NCBI GenBank assembly: GCA_045644145.1
Contig: JAZRGK010000078.1
Location: forward strand, 13,820-77,819
Reading direction: 5' to 3'
Source: Flemingiibacterium sp045644145
Lineage (GTDB): Bacteria > Bacillota > Clostridia > Oscillospirales > CAG-272
DNA: 64,000 nt
The translations under genes and the position numbers were made by a program. This document shows, piece after piece, positions 33,924-41,899 of this stretch (its first letter is position 1; the number at the start of each line of letters is the position of its first letter). The notes under the pieces were generated by a model, which saw only the letters and a program-made list of their open reading frames with translations, was not told the DNA's origin and did not search any database.

Positions 33924-35060
33924 ATGTTTACACTCATAAAACAAGAAGGAAACGCGCGCCGCGGTCAGTTTGAAACGGTGCACGGCACAATTCAGACCCC
34001 CGTTTTTATGAACGTGGGCACATGCGCCGCTATTAAGGGCGGCATTTCCACAATGGATCTCCGCGACGTAAACTGTCAGGTGGAGCTTTCAAACACCTAC
34101 CACCTGCATCTCCGTCCCGGCGATAAGTTGATCGCCGAAATGGGCGGTATCCATAAGTTTTTTAATTGGGACAAGCCGGTTCTCACTGACTCCGGCGGAT
34201 TCCAGGTGTTCTCCTTGGCACAGCTCAGAAAGATCACCGAAGAAGGTGTGCGCTTCGCGTCCCATATCGACGGTGCACGCATTTTCATGGGTCCCGAGGA
34301 ATCTATGCAGATACAGTCGAACCTTGCTTCTACCATTGCAATGGCGTTTGACGAGTGCATTGAAAATCCTGCGCCGAGAAAGTACGTTGTGGACAGTATC
34401 GCCAGAACGACACGCTGGCTTGAACGCTGCCGCACGGAAATGGATCGCCTCAATTCCCTCGAAGGCACAATAAACAAGAATCAAATGCTGTTCGGCATCA
34501 ATCAAGGCTCTACCTATGCGGATCTCCGAATCGAGCATATGAAGCAGATCCGCGAGATCGAATGTGACGGCTACGCTATCGGCGGACTTGCGGTAGGTGA
34601 ATCCGCGGACGAAATGTACGCAACCATTGACGTGGTTGAGCCGTACATGCCAAAAGACAAGCCGCGCTATCTTATGGGCGTGGGAACTCCCTGCAACATT
34701 CTCGAAGCCGTACACCGCGGAGTAGACTTCTTCGACTGCGTAATGCCCAGCCGAAATGCCCGTCACGGCAACATCTTCACCTGGCATGGTAAGATGAATC
34801 TTCTCAATGAGAAGTACGCAAAAGATCCCCGCCCCATTGACGAGAACTGCGGATGCCCGGCTTGCCGCGCTTACAGCCGTTCCTATATCCGCCATCTTTT
34901 CAAAGCTAAGGAAACCCTCGGCATGCGCCTTGCGGTTTTGCATAATCTTTATTTCTACAACGAGCTTATGCAGAAGATACGCGATGCCCTTGACGCAGGC
35001 GAATACGAGAATTTCTACCGTTATTACAGAGATATTCTCGGTGAGCGAAGCGAAAGCTAA
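33924..35060 (+). CDS. tgt: Queuine tRNA-ribosyltransferase
   Basis: The 378-residue enzyme starts at ATG 33924 (GAAAGGA upstream) and replaces guanine 34 with preQ1 in tRNAs for Tyr, His, Asn and Asp. Catalytic segments are LTDSGGFQVFSL, MAFDECIENPAP, GINQGSTYADLR, YAIGGLAVGE and VDFFDCVMPSRNARHG (with the nucleophilic Asp). The zinc site CGCPACRAYSRSYIRHL...LHN completes the fold. The 140 bases between mutL and tgt hold two small hairpins but no clear terminator, so co-transcription is possible. Confidence 0.97.
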   Translation: MFTLIKQEGNARRGQFETVHGTIQTPVFMNVGTCAAIKGGISTMDLRDVNCQVELSNTYHLHLRPGDKLIAEMGGIHKFFNWDKPVLTDSGGFQVFSLAQLRKITEEGVRFASHIDGARIFMGPEESMQIQSNLASTIAMAFDECIENPAPRKYVVDSIARTTRWLERCRTEMDRLNSLEGTINKNQMLFGINQGSTYADLRIEHMKQIREIECDGYAIGGLAVGESADEMYATIDVVEPYMPKDKPRYLMGVGTPCNILEAVHRGVDFFDCVMPSRNARHGNIFTWHGKMNLLNEKYAKDPRPIDENCGCPACRAYSRSYIRHLFKAKETLGMRLAVLHNLYFYNELMQKIRDALDAGEYENFYRYYRDILGERSES

Positions 35061-35088
35061 ATATTGCTTCGGCGTAATGGAGAATATT

Positions 35089-35262
35089 ATGCGAATTAAG
35101 GAACTCAGGGAAGATAGTGATTTAACACAGGAAGAAATAGCAAGTTATTTGCACATAAAGCAAAACACTTATTCACAGTATGAGAACGGTCAGCGACAGC
35201 TTCCGCTGGAGTGCCTGATTGCTTTAGCAAAATTCTATAAGACATCAACCGACTATATTTAG
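35089..35262 (+). CDS. Small XRE-family regulator with a frameshifted C-terminus
   Basis: The 57-residue HTH protein starts at ATG 35089 (ATGGAGAA upstream), 28 bases after tgt. MRIKELREDSDLTQEEIASYLHIKQNTYSQYENGQRQLP is a classic XRE helix-turn-helix. The frame stops at ...STDYI. In the shifted frame the sequence goes on LGLTDKR-stop, the usual ending of this family (DYLLGLTD). So a single base has probably been lost at about 35255-35260. The HTH is complete, so the product may still bind DNA. Confidence 0.75.
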   Translation: MRIKELREDSDLTQEEIASYLHIKQNTYSQYENGQRQLPLECLIALAKFYKTSTDYI

Positions 35263-35355
35263 GATTAACAGACAAACGATAATGTTGAACCGTAATCTGG
35301 AATTTTGCCGATAACTTTGTGATTTTATAAATACGCACTTTTTGGCAAACTGAGA

Positions 35356-35379
35356 GCTGATGCACATAAGTGCATCAGC
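35356..35379. terminator. Hairpin between convergent genes
   Basis: A perfect 10-bp stem GCTGATGCAC-ataa-GTGCATCAGC without a T-run. Confidence 0.5.
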
Positions 35380-35444
35380 GCCTCTATCATTATTGGAGAT
35401 TTTCAGCAATATTTGCTTTGAAACGCGCCACTACGAACACACGT

Positions 35445-35780
35445 TCATATCTTCCACTTCATATCGCCGATAACCGCCTCGGCGCGGAAACACTCGTTCT
35501 TCTCTGCCGCAGCTCTGAGAATACGAATGAGAGCCTCGCACTCACGGGAAAGTGAGGGGTATGCGTCGTCAAGCCCCATTATGCGTACACACACGGAAAT
35601 ATCGCCGCTTCCGATAGCGGCAATACGCTCGCAAAGTGCGCGCCACAGCTCACCTTTTAAGATCCTCGACACATCTATATTAAATGCACGTGCAAGACGC
35701 ATAATAAAGCTTGTACGTCCGGTACATCCCTCGAAATTTGCTATATACACCTTAACTGTTTGTTTCATTGCAGCAGTCAT
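35445..35780 (-). CDS. Uncharacterised 111-residue protein under two LexA-box-like operators
   Basis: The product starts at ATG 35780, with GGAGG eight bases upstream. An internal ATG four codons on is possible. It has no signal peptide or membrane segment. The N-terminal part VKVYIANFEGCTGRTSFIMRLARAFNIDVSRILKGELW looks like an HTH-type helical region. The rest (SLSRECEALIRILRAAAEKNECF) is helical too. I do not recognise the family. The promoter is very strong and overlaps inverted repeats similar to Gram-positive SOS boxes, so it may be a DNA-damage-induced gene. The adjacent XRE protein is another candidate regulator. Confidence 0.65.
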   Translation of the reverse strand: MTAAMKQTVKVYIANFEGCTGRTSFIMRLARAFNIDVSRILKGELWRALCERIAAIGSGDISVCVRIMGLDDAYPSLSRECEALIRILRAAAEKNECFRAEAVIGDMKWKI

Positions 35781-35801
35781 TTTTATGTCCTCCGAATATA
35801 C

Positions 35802-35815
35802 CGAATGTTTGTTCG
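35802..35815. promoter_or_regulatory. Operator 1, LexA-box-like
   Basis: CGAATGTTTGTTCG, or CGAACAAACATTCG on the other strand, close to the Gram-positive SOS consensus CGAACrnryGTTyC. It lies between the -10 and the ribosome site of the gene at 35445-35780. Confidence 0.5.
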
Positions 35816-35833
35816 GTTTCCTGTCGTGAGAAC

Positions 35834-35862
35834 ATTATAGCACATATGTTTGGTCTTGTCAA
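35834..35862 (-). promoter_or_regulatory. Consensus promoter of the 111-residue gene
   Basis: TTGACA (35862-35857), 17 bases, TATAAT (35839-35834). A perfect consensus is typical of genes that are held repressed by an operator-bound protein. Confidence 0.8.
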
Positions 35863-35892
35863 TAGGTTTTAGAAAATTTTTTTTGATTTTTT

Positions 35893-35906
35893 CGAATATT
35901 TGTTCT
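35893..35906. promoter_or_regulatory. Operator 2, LexA-box-like
   Basis: CGAATATTTGTTCT shares GAACAAAyATTC (complement) with operator 1 at 11 of 12 positions. It lies upstream of the -35. Confidence 0.45.
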
Positions 35907-35929
35907 GTACAGTGATTACAACAAATAAA

Positions 35930-35968
35930 AAACGGCGTTCTCCCATGTCTTTATGAGAGAACGCCGTG
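35930..35968 (-). terminator. Terminator of the amidohydrolase gene
   Basis: ACGGCGTTCTC and its complement, with a loop of about 12 bases, then six T on the minus strand. Confidence 0.8.
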
Positions 35969-35994
35969 TATTTTACTTTAAAGAAACCTGATTT

Positions 35995-37011
35995 TTACTT
36001 AAGACCAAACAGCTGCATGGCGTTTTTATAGAACAGCTTTTCGATATCGGAAGCGCCAAGATCAAGCATGAGGCAAGCCTGACGCAGTGCCATTAGATTC
36101 TCAGTTCCTACAAGCCAGCTATGGAACTCTGTGGGAGCACTGAAGCTTGCAAGCTCTTTCTCTCCAATCCAGTAGAATGTATCTGCAATGGAGATGGCCT
36201 TGCCTGCCAAACGGCTGATTGGGTAATCACTTCCCCATATACAGCGATCTATACCGCACTTACGCATGATCTGAAACATGGCAGGAGATTCGCAGACGCC
36301 GGAGAAGTCGAACCATACGTTTTCAAGCTCCTTCACTGTATCCACCGATTCAAGCGCAGTCCATGCCGCAAAGCTTCGTGCCGCATGAGCAAGAATAAGT
36401 ATCGCGTTTGGATATTTCTTAGCCATTCGCACGATGTACTCGCTGTTCACCGGATCGGCAAGGGAGTTATCGCGCACCATGTGCAAAGTAATAACAAATC
36501 CGTGCTTGTTGGCTACCTCCCAAGCACTCTCCGGCAGATAGTCGCCAATAGGAGCGTTGTATGTGGGCTTGTTATGCGCCAACAGATGATAGCATTTGAA
36601 GCCTCGGATGCTCGGATGAATCAGCATTTTTTCGATGTCACTGACAGTATCGTCAGGTCCTACAATAACCTCACCCACATGTCCTTCGAAGCGGGTAAGC
36701 TGATCAGCCAGGAATTCTACGCTGTCCCAGCGGGTTTTGCTGTCCGGAGCCGACATAGAGGCTTCAGGAGTAGTAACAATATTCATCCGTATCTTGCGAT
36801 CACCGAAAATAGGCTTCATGTCCTCAAAATATTCAGGGATCCCGCATCTCTTTCTTATAGAGAACGCTCCGCCGCCGTTAGCCATGCCGGAAACAAAGGA
36901 ATCATCGTACAGATGTGCATGGGCGTCAAAAATCTTATCGGGTATGAAGTCCTGCAGTATTTTTACCGCCTCAAGATCATATTTACTGTATACGCCGTTT
37001 GTGTATTTCAT
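35995..37011 (-). CDS. Amidohydrolase 2-family metal-dependent hydrolase
   Basis: The 338-residue product starts at ATG 37011 (AGGAGAA upstream). The first metal ligands are in FDAHAHLYD (HxH, about residues 29-33). Further ligands are likely His of VITLHMV and of ILILAHAARSF and Asp in WGSDYPISRL (about 262). This is the TIM-barrel layout of Amidohydrolase_2 enzymes (decarboxylases, lactonases). The substrate is unknown. The gene is single, with its own promoter and terminator; the pxp operon is about 1.7 kb away and no link is evident. Confidence 0.8.
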   Translation of the reverse strand: MKYTNGVYSKYDLEAVKILQDFIPDKIFDAHAHLYDDSFVSGMANGGGAFSIRKRCGIPEYFEDMKPIFGDRKIRMNIVTTPEASMSAPDSKTRWDSVEFLADQLTRFEGHVGEVIVGPDDTVSDIEKMLIHPSIRGFKCYHLLAHNKPTYNAPIGDYLPESAWEVANKHGFVITLHMVRDNSLADPVNSEYIVRMAKKYPNAILILAHAARSFAAWTALESVDTVKELENVWFDFSGVCESPAMFQIMRKCGIDRCIWGSDYPISRLAGKAISIADTFYWIGEKELASFSAPTEFHSWLVGTENLMALRQACLMLDLGASDIEKLFYKNAMQLFGLK

Positions 37012-37066
37012 ATACTTCTCCTATTTCAAATAATTCTATTACGCTAATGTCGACTTTACTATGTTA

Positions 37067-37095
37067 ATTATACCATGTATCAAGAAATATTTCAA
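37067..37095 (-). promoter_or_regulatory. Promoter of the amidohydrolase gene
   Basis: TTGAAA, 17 bases, TATAAT on the minus strand. Confidence 0.65.
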
Positions 37096-37122
37096 GTATT
37101 TTTCCAAAACGCAGAAAATATT

Positions 37123-38084
37123 TTATCCTACGGTTATTTTAATGTTTCCCGTATCGGTTATGATCTCGCAAATGCCGCCGGTTACTCCACGCGGCACTTT
37201 GACCTTTCCAGTGTCAGATTTTGCCGAAAATATCTTTTCCGAAAGCAGCGTACCCGTTATATCACCGGTATCGGTTTCAATGAAAATTTCCGCGGCATCG
37301 CAGACCTCAAGCTTTACATCTCCCGTGCTTATGTTTATGGAAATTTTATCTGAGGCGATCACATTTGTTAAAACAATATCGCCCGTACTTCCGGTTGATA
37401 TGACATTCCTACATTCAACATCTGTAATATTAGCTTTACCCGTGGTGACACCAACGATCACATCGCCATCGCATGTAACAGAATCCACAGATACCTTTCC
37501 CGTTGTTACGGAGAGGTTAAATTCTCCCGAATAAACATCTTTAATATGTATACTTCCGGTGTCAAGCTTTATTTTGCACAGTTCGGGGCGGAAGCACTGC
37601 ATTTCACGCTTCCGGTGCTTGCTGTTATATCAATGCTTCCAAAGGTAAAATCCTTCGGAATCGTAATTCCACCCGTGCTCTCGTCTATATAAAGTGATTC
37701 GTATTCCCTATCCGGCAGATACACGGTAATGCTTGGCGTACCAATGTTTATGCCGATATATTCGTACCATTTTCGATTGTCAACCTGGCTTACCGTAAGC
37801 GTACCGTCCTGAAGCCTAACCTTGTGACATACCCTTTCATTTTCATAGCAAACTACTCTGCATACTCCCTCATCAGATGGAATAAACCTTATTTCGGCGG
37901 TATCCGTTTTAAGCGATATTCTGTTGAATTTCTCGTTAAATTCATAGGCAGAGGTTTTATATTCTACCGAGCTTAGCTTTGTAAAATCCCAATTGTGCTC
38001 GGTCATTGCCCACGCAAAAATTGCCGCTCCCACAATTACAAGCAATGCTGCTATGATAAGCCAGATTTTTGTTGTTCTGCTCAC
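37123..38084 (-). pseudogene. DUF4097-type membrane-anchored beta-helix protein, split by a one-base frameshift
   Basis: Two overlapping frames encode the two halves of one protein. The first (38084-37569) has an N-terminal membrane helix (IWLIIAALLVIVGAAIFAWA) and the start of a right-handed beta-helix (YIDESTGGITIPKDFTFGSIDITASTGSV). It then stops at ...NCAK. The second frame continues at once with KIKLDTGSIHIKDVYSGEF... and many TGxI/V repeats to the end. The junction is a run of four A (complement of 37572-37575). One more A would restore A-K-I-K. Deletion, sequencing error or -1 slippage are possible. It overlaps the DUF1700-like gene by ATGA. Confidence 0.8.
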
Positions 38085-38545
38085 TTATAAACACCTCTTT
38101 TTATGAAACAGTTTTTGAAACCTATAGCCGCCCGCTTTGTAAGCAGTAAAACACACTTGGAAATCCCCTTGCATCCGTAAAACAAAAAAATAACCAAGCC
38201 TGCGCACAAAATTCCCGCACCAATTATTGCGGCACCTGAAACAGCATTACCGTTAACGGCGAAAACGATAGCGCATGCAATACATCCGAGAAAGCATGCA
38301 AAAAGCGAAGCTTCTACCGCCCACAAAGTGATAATCACCGACCATACTGCCGCGTAAAGCGAGATAATTGCCGCAAAAGCACATATAAGCAATGAAAGCC
38401 ACAAAGGTGAGCCGAGGGATAAAAGTAAAATTACCCATCCGCTTAGCCGACTTTTATTTTTTACTTTTTCCTTTGCGGCTTCATTCTCACAGGCACCTTT
38501 TATTCCACCGTCTGATATATTATTTATATCGTTCAAAGAAATCAA
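38081..38545 (-). CDS. DUF1700-like membrane protein, N-terminally truncated
   Basis: The 154-residue reading from a TTG at 38545 has four to five membrane helices (WVILLLSLGSPLWLSLLICAFAAIISLY, VVWSVIITL, FACFLGCIACAIVFAV, AAIIGAGILCAGLVIFLF) and the ending TKRAAIGFKNCFIKRG typical of DUF1700. These proteins usually begin with a helical domain of 80 or so residues, and a PadR regulator precedes them. Both are missing: a terminator hairpin (38565-38596) lies just upstream. The ribosome site is weak. With the frameshifted partner, the locus looks like a decaying PadR-DUF1700-DUF4097 cell-envelope operon. Confidence 0.6.
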   Translation of the reverse strand: MISLNDINNISDGGIKGACENEAAKEKVKNKSRLSGWVILLLSLGSPLWLSLLICAFAAIISLYAAVWSVIITLWAVEASLFACFLGCIACAIVFAVNGNAVSGAAIIGAGILCAGLVIFLFYGCKGISKCVLLLTKRAAIGFKNCFIKRGVYK

Positions 38546-38561
38546 CTCGCTTCAAATTATC

Positions 38562-38596
38562 AAAAACCCTCGCGGCAAAGCTTCTGCTGCGAGGGT
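38562..38596 (-). terminator. Terminator of the pxp operon
   Basis: AACCCTCGCGGCA / TGCTGCGAGGGTT stem with a short loop and a run of T on the minus strand. Confidence 0.75.
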
Positions 38597-38710
38597 TCTC
38601 ACTTAAATCATTTTGGTTTCAGCAGAGCAAATATGCTTCTGTTTTATATCTAAGGAAGATGTGTAATCTAAATTTCTTCTGACTATTTTGATTACTAAAG
38701 TTACCATTGC

Positions 38711-39472
38711 TTACGCCAGAAAATTTTTGATCTCGATGTTCTCACGTTTGAATGCTTCGCGGATTCGCTCCACGAAAAGTAACGCGTTGGGACCGTCGCC
38801 ATGCACGCAAAGCGTATCGCCATGTATTTCGATCTCCTTGCCGGTGATAGCGGTGACTTTGTGCTCCTTGATCATTCGGACGCATCGTTCCACTGCTAAA
38901 TTTACATCGGTAATCATGGAGCCTGGCTGCTTTCTGGGAACCAGTGACAGATCTTCCATATATGCACGGTCGGCAAATATCTCACACAAGGCGGTCAGTC
39001 CCATTTTTTTAGCTTCTTCGCCTAAAACTGCTCCGGCACAGTAGAAAACGCGGATGCTTGGGTCAATTTCGAAGACGGCTTCGCAGATTGCGCGAGAGGT
39101 TTCACGATCGTATTGGCAGATATTTCCCATTGCTCCGTGAGGGCAAACATGCTGAATGGTCATACCGTAGCTTTTTGCAAATGCCCACAATGCTCCGATT
39201 TGATATTTCACATAGTTTTTCACTTCGTCAGGAGATATCTCTATTGGTCTGCGGCCAAATCCTATCAGATCGGGATAACCGGGATGTGCGCCAACGGCTA
39301 CACCGTGCTCTTTCGCCATTCGTACAACGCGATCCATAACCATAGGATCGCCTGCATGATAGCCGCACGCAATGTTGGTGGATGAAACGTTGCGAATAAG
39401 CTCCTCATCGTTTCCTATGCGGTATGCACCAAAGCTTTCACCCATATCGCTGTTCAAATCAATTGTATACAT
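38711..39472 (-). CDS. pxpA: 5-oxoprolinase subunit A
   Basis: The 253-residue LamB/YcsF-family protein starts at ATG 39472 (GAGAGGA upstream). MYTIDLNSDMGESFGAYRIGNDEELI is the signature opening, followed by SSTNIACGYHAGDP, VGAHPGYPDLIGFGRRP and QHVCPHGAMGN (KPHGALYN type, with Cys for Lys). The end (HGDGPNALLFVERIREAF) is also typical. With PxpB and PxpC it hydrolyses 5-oxoproline to glutamate with ATP. This is the third gene of the operon pxpB-pxpC-pxpA. Confidence 0.93.
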   Translation of the reverse strand: MYTIDLNSDMGESFGAYRIGNDEELIRNVSSTNIACGYHAGDPMVMDRVVRMAKEHGVAVGAHPGYPDLIGFGRRPIEISPDEVKNYVKYQIGALWAFAKSYGMTIQHVCPHGAMGNICQYDRETSRAICEAVFEIDPSIRVFYCAGAVLGEEAKKMGLTALCEIFADRAYMEDLSLVPRKQPGSMITDVNLAVERCVRMIKEHKVTAITGKEIEIHGDTLCVHGDGPNALLFVERIREAFKRENIEIKNFLA

Positions 39473-39488
39473 ATGATAATATCCTCTC

Positions 39489-40505
39489 TTAGTCTATAGC
39501 TTCGACAACAACGTCGTATGTTTTGCCGTTAACGGATACAAGATAGGCATGCGTATCAGGTGGATCGTTCATAAATCGGATCAGATCATCCATCCGGGAC
39601 TTATGTTCTTTTAATAAGCGATGCGCTTCTTCCAGTGAAACTGCCTTGAAACGGATGATATCACCCGGACAGCACTGACCGATCACCGGCAGGTCCACAG
39701 AGATCACTGTGGCAATTTTTGTATATCCGCCAGTGGACTGATGCTCTGCCAGCATGATAATGGGTAATCCCGTAGTGGGAATCTGGATGGAACCGTTCAT
39801 TATTCCGTCAGAAATGATGTTTCCGTCCGTCTTGTGCTGAATGGGCTCACCTTCAAGACGACAGCCCATTCGGTCAAAATCCTTGGAAACGGTATACGGT
39901 GTTCCCAAAAAGGCGGACAGTCCTTCCTCGGTAAAGTAGTCATCTTGCGGTCCTAACAGAACTCTTACGATATTTTCGTGTTTCCGTCGTATGTTATGGT
40001 GGACAAACCGATGTGAAACGTTTTGCGGAACACTAAAAGCAGGACGAATCGAAAGCTCGTCCCCCTTTGCAAGCTTGCTGCCGTTAAAAACGCCAATATG
40101 ATTCTGGATACTTGTAGCTCTGCTTCCCATAATCGGCGGAACGTCAAAGCCGCCGCAAAAGGCAATGTAAGAACGGCTGCCGTTTTTTGCTGCCTGCAAT
40201 TTCACCGTGCTTCCGGCGGGAACAACCACTGCCCGATACATGGGAATGTGTGTGCCATTCAAGGTCGCAGACATGTCAGCACCGGTTATAGCGATAACTG
40301 TATCTTCCGTCACGCGAAATGTGGGACCAAGAAAGGTCGCCTCTAAAGCGCTTTCTCCCGGGGCATTGCCTACCAGCAGATTTGCAATATTAAAAGATTC
40401 AACATCCATGGGCCCGGATGATGTTACTCCGAATTGAGCGTACCCAAACCTTCCTTCATCCTGAACAGTAGTCAGAAGTCCGGGATTTTCTATAATGATT
40501 CCCAT
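39489..40505 (-). CDS. pxpC: 5-oxoprolinase subunit C (biotin-dependent carboxylase-like family)
   Basis: The 338-residue protein starts at ATG 40505, with GGAGG in the end of pxpB. MGIIIENPGLLTTVQDEGRFGYAQFGVTSSGPMD is the family opening. SALEATFLGPTFRV, AFCGGFDVPPIMGSRAT and the final QIPTTGLPIIMLAEHQSTGGYTKIATVISVDLPVIGQ are the cyclophilin-like segments of KipA/PxpC. It forms a complex with PxpB. Its stop is 17 bases before pxpA, consistent with one mRNA. Confidence 0.92.
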   Translation of the reverse strand: MGIIIENPGLLTTVQDEGRFGYAQFGVTSSGPMDVESFNIANLLVGNAPGESALEATFLGPTFRVTEDTVIAITGADMSATLNGTHIPMYRAVVVPAGSTVKLQAAKNGSRSYIAFCGGFDVPPIMGSRATSIQNHIGVFNGSKLAKGDELSIRPAFSVPQNVSHRFVHHNIRRKHENIVRVLLGPQDDYFTEEGLSAFLGTPYTVSKDFDRMGCRLEGEPIQHKTDGNIISDGIMNGSIQIPTTGLPIIMLAEHQSTGGYTKIATVISVDLPVIGQCCPGDIIRFKAVSLEEAHRLLKEHKSRMDDLIRFMNDPPDTHAYLVSVNGKTYDVVVEAID

Positions 40506-40506
40506 G

Positions 40507-41235
40507 TCACGCCTCCTTCTCGTAGGTCTTGCACCGGTAACAGTCCAATTCAACCTGACGCTTGATTTCCATGAATTCGGAGCGGCTGATCGGGACATAA
40601 CGCACCCACTGACCTGCTTTCAGAAGAAATGGTGTTTCATGCCGATAATCACATAACAACAGCGGTGTCGTGCCGATCACATTCCATCCGCATGGCTGCT
40701 CGAAGGGTGCGATATTGCTTTGTTCCTGCTGTACAATAACGCTTCCTCCGGGGATGCGGATTCGCGGAGAGGACCTACGTTTGAAGGAAAAGGGATTTTC
40801 AAACCGTGCCGTATAAGGGTGTCCGGGAGAAAAGCCCAACATATAGACATAGTAGTCGCTCTGGCTATGTATACGAATAATTTCCTCTACGTTTTTGTTT
40901 TCCATTTTGGCAATGTCTTCGATATCCATTGCATATTCGCCTTCATAAAGGACAGGGATCTCTGTAATGACTGCCTTTGGAATCTGAACGGTTTCTATGG
41001 AGCCAATACATTGTTCGATGACTGTCCTTATAGCCGTCCATTCCACCACAAGAGGGTCGTATAAGATCAGCAGAGTACGATATGTTGGAACGAGTTCCTG
41101 AAGCCCCTGAATCGCCTGTTTCTCTAAGATCATTTTGAGTGCGCACACTTTTTGGTTGACCTGAAGACTTATTTCGTTAGCGAACTCAACAGAAAGCGCA
41201 TGATCGCCAACATGACGCAACGTATAATCTGCCAT
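40507..41235 (-). CDS. pxpB: 5-oxoprolinase subunit B (KipI-like)
   Basis: The 242-residue protein starts at ATG 41235 with AAGGAGGTGG upstream. A longer start at 41277 is less well supported. The KipI signature is clear: ADYTLRHVGDHALSVEFANEIS, PTYRTLLILYDP, YVYMLGFSPGHPYTARF and the RIPGGSVIVQQEQSNIAPFEQPCGWNVIGTTP core. In Bacillus KipI also inhibits a sporulation kinase, but the full pxpABC set points to 5-oxoproline degradation. It is the first gene of the operon. Confidence 0.93.
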   Translation of the reverse strand: MADYTLRHVGDHALSVEFANEISLQVNQKVCALKMILEKQAIQGLQELVPTYRTLLILYDPLVVEWTAIRTVIEQCIGSIETVQIPKAVITEIPVLYEGEYAMDIEDIAKMENKNVEEIIRIHSQSDYYVYMLGFSPGHPYTARFENPFSFKRRSSPRIRIPGGSVIVQQEQSNIAPFEQPCGWNVIGTTPLLLCDYRHETPFLLKAGQWVRYVPISRSEFMEIKRQVELDCYRCKTYEKEA

Positions 41236-41324
41236 AAACGCCACCTCCTTGTCGAAAACATTTATATGCCCTTCCAACCATTTTTTGCTCTTTTGATCTC
41301 ATTGACTGCAATGCGTTTTTATCA

Positions 41325-41372
41325 AAACGAAAGTGCCCGAAAGCACATTCTTTCAAAGCCTTTCGGGCACTT
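41325..41372 (-). terminator. Terminator-like hairpin upstream of pxpB
   Basis: AAGTGCCCGAAAG and its complement, 16 bases apart, with a T-rich stretch on the minus strand. It isolates pxpB from island transcription. Confidence 0.6.
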
Positions 41373-41387
41373 GCAAGCGAGTAAATT

Positions 41388-41399
41388 TTATTCCCATTC
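41388..41399. repeat. Candidate att direct repeat, left
   Basis: TTATTCCCATTC, one mismatch from the guaA 3' end. Confidence 0.55.
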
Positions 41400-41502
41400 G
41401 CTTAAATTAGCATTATATCGAGTGAATTTAGGTCTTTTCGCGCGGTTTTTCGGGGAATTTGACCGCCTTTTTCCGCTTTATCTATGGAGTCTACGAAAAA
41501 AC

Positions 41503-41528
41503 GGTATCAAATTGGTATCACCGATACC
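41503..41528. repeat. Candidate integrase arm sites, left
   Basis: GGTATCA at 41503 and 41514, plus an inverted GATACC at 41523. Confidence 0.5.
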
Positions 41529-41619
41529 ACCCGGAATGCGCGGCTTTTCTGTGTAATTTATTATAGCATATATTTGGAATAATTACAAGAGGTTTGCAAA
41601 AGATATTTGCGAATTATTG

Positions 41620-41655
41620 ATACTTATTGTATGTATACTTATTGTCTGTTATAGT
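41620..41655 (+). promoter_or_regulatory. Promoter and controller-binding repeats of the R-M system
   Basis: Two 11-base direct repeats ATACTTATTGT (41620-41630 and 41635-41645) overlap a promoter TTGTAT, 17 bases, TATAGT (41627-41655). This fits autoregulation by the controller protein encoded next. Confidence 0.6.
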
Positions 41656-41683
41656 GTATCATATAAAATGGAGGTATTTAATT

Positions 41684-41899
41684 ATGGACATAGTAAAAGT
41701 TTTTGGAGCGAATGTAAAGCGACATAGGCAAGCAATGGGTATCTCCCAAGAAGCCTTTGCCGAAAAATGTGGCCTTCACAGAACATATATCAGTGCAATT
41801 GAATGTTACCGCAGAAGCATATCCCTCGAAAACATTCAGCGCATTGCTGATGCACTTGAGATTGAAACCTATAAATTATTTATGGAGGAAAAGGTGTAA
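41684..41899 (+). CDS. XRE-family controller (C) protein of the restriction-modification system
   Basis: The 71-residue protein starts at ATG 41684 (TGGAGGT upstream). The HTH GISQEAFAEKCGLHRTYISAIECYRRSISLENIQRIADAL is close to that of C proteins such as C.BclI or C.Esp1396I, which bind their own promoter and delay nuclease expression until the host DNA is methylated. Its stop overlaps the start of the endonuclease gene (TAATG), a typical C-R arrangement. Direct repeats in the promoter are the likely binding sites. Confidence 0.85.
   Translation: MDIVKVFGANVKRHRQAMGISQEAFAEKCGLHRTYISAIECYRRSISLENIQRIADALEIETYKLFMEEKV

Noticed and set aside
34089..34943. A long minus-strand frame (284 codons) opposite tgt
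   Set aside because: The sense strand encodes the complete catalytic core of Tgt; the antisense protein has no family features.
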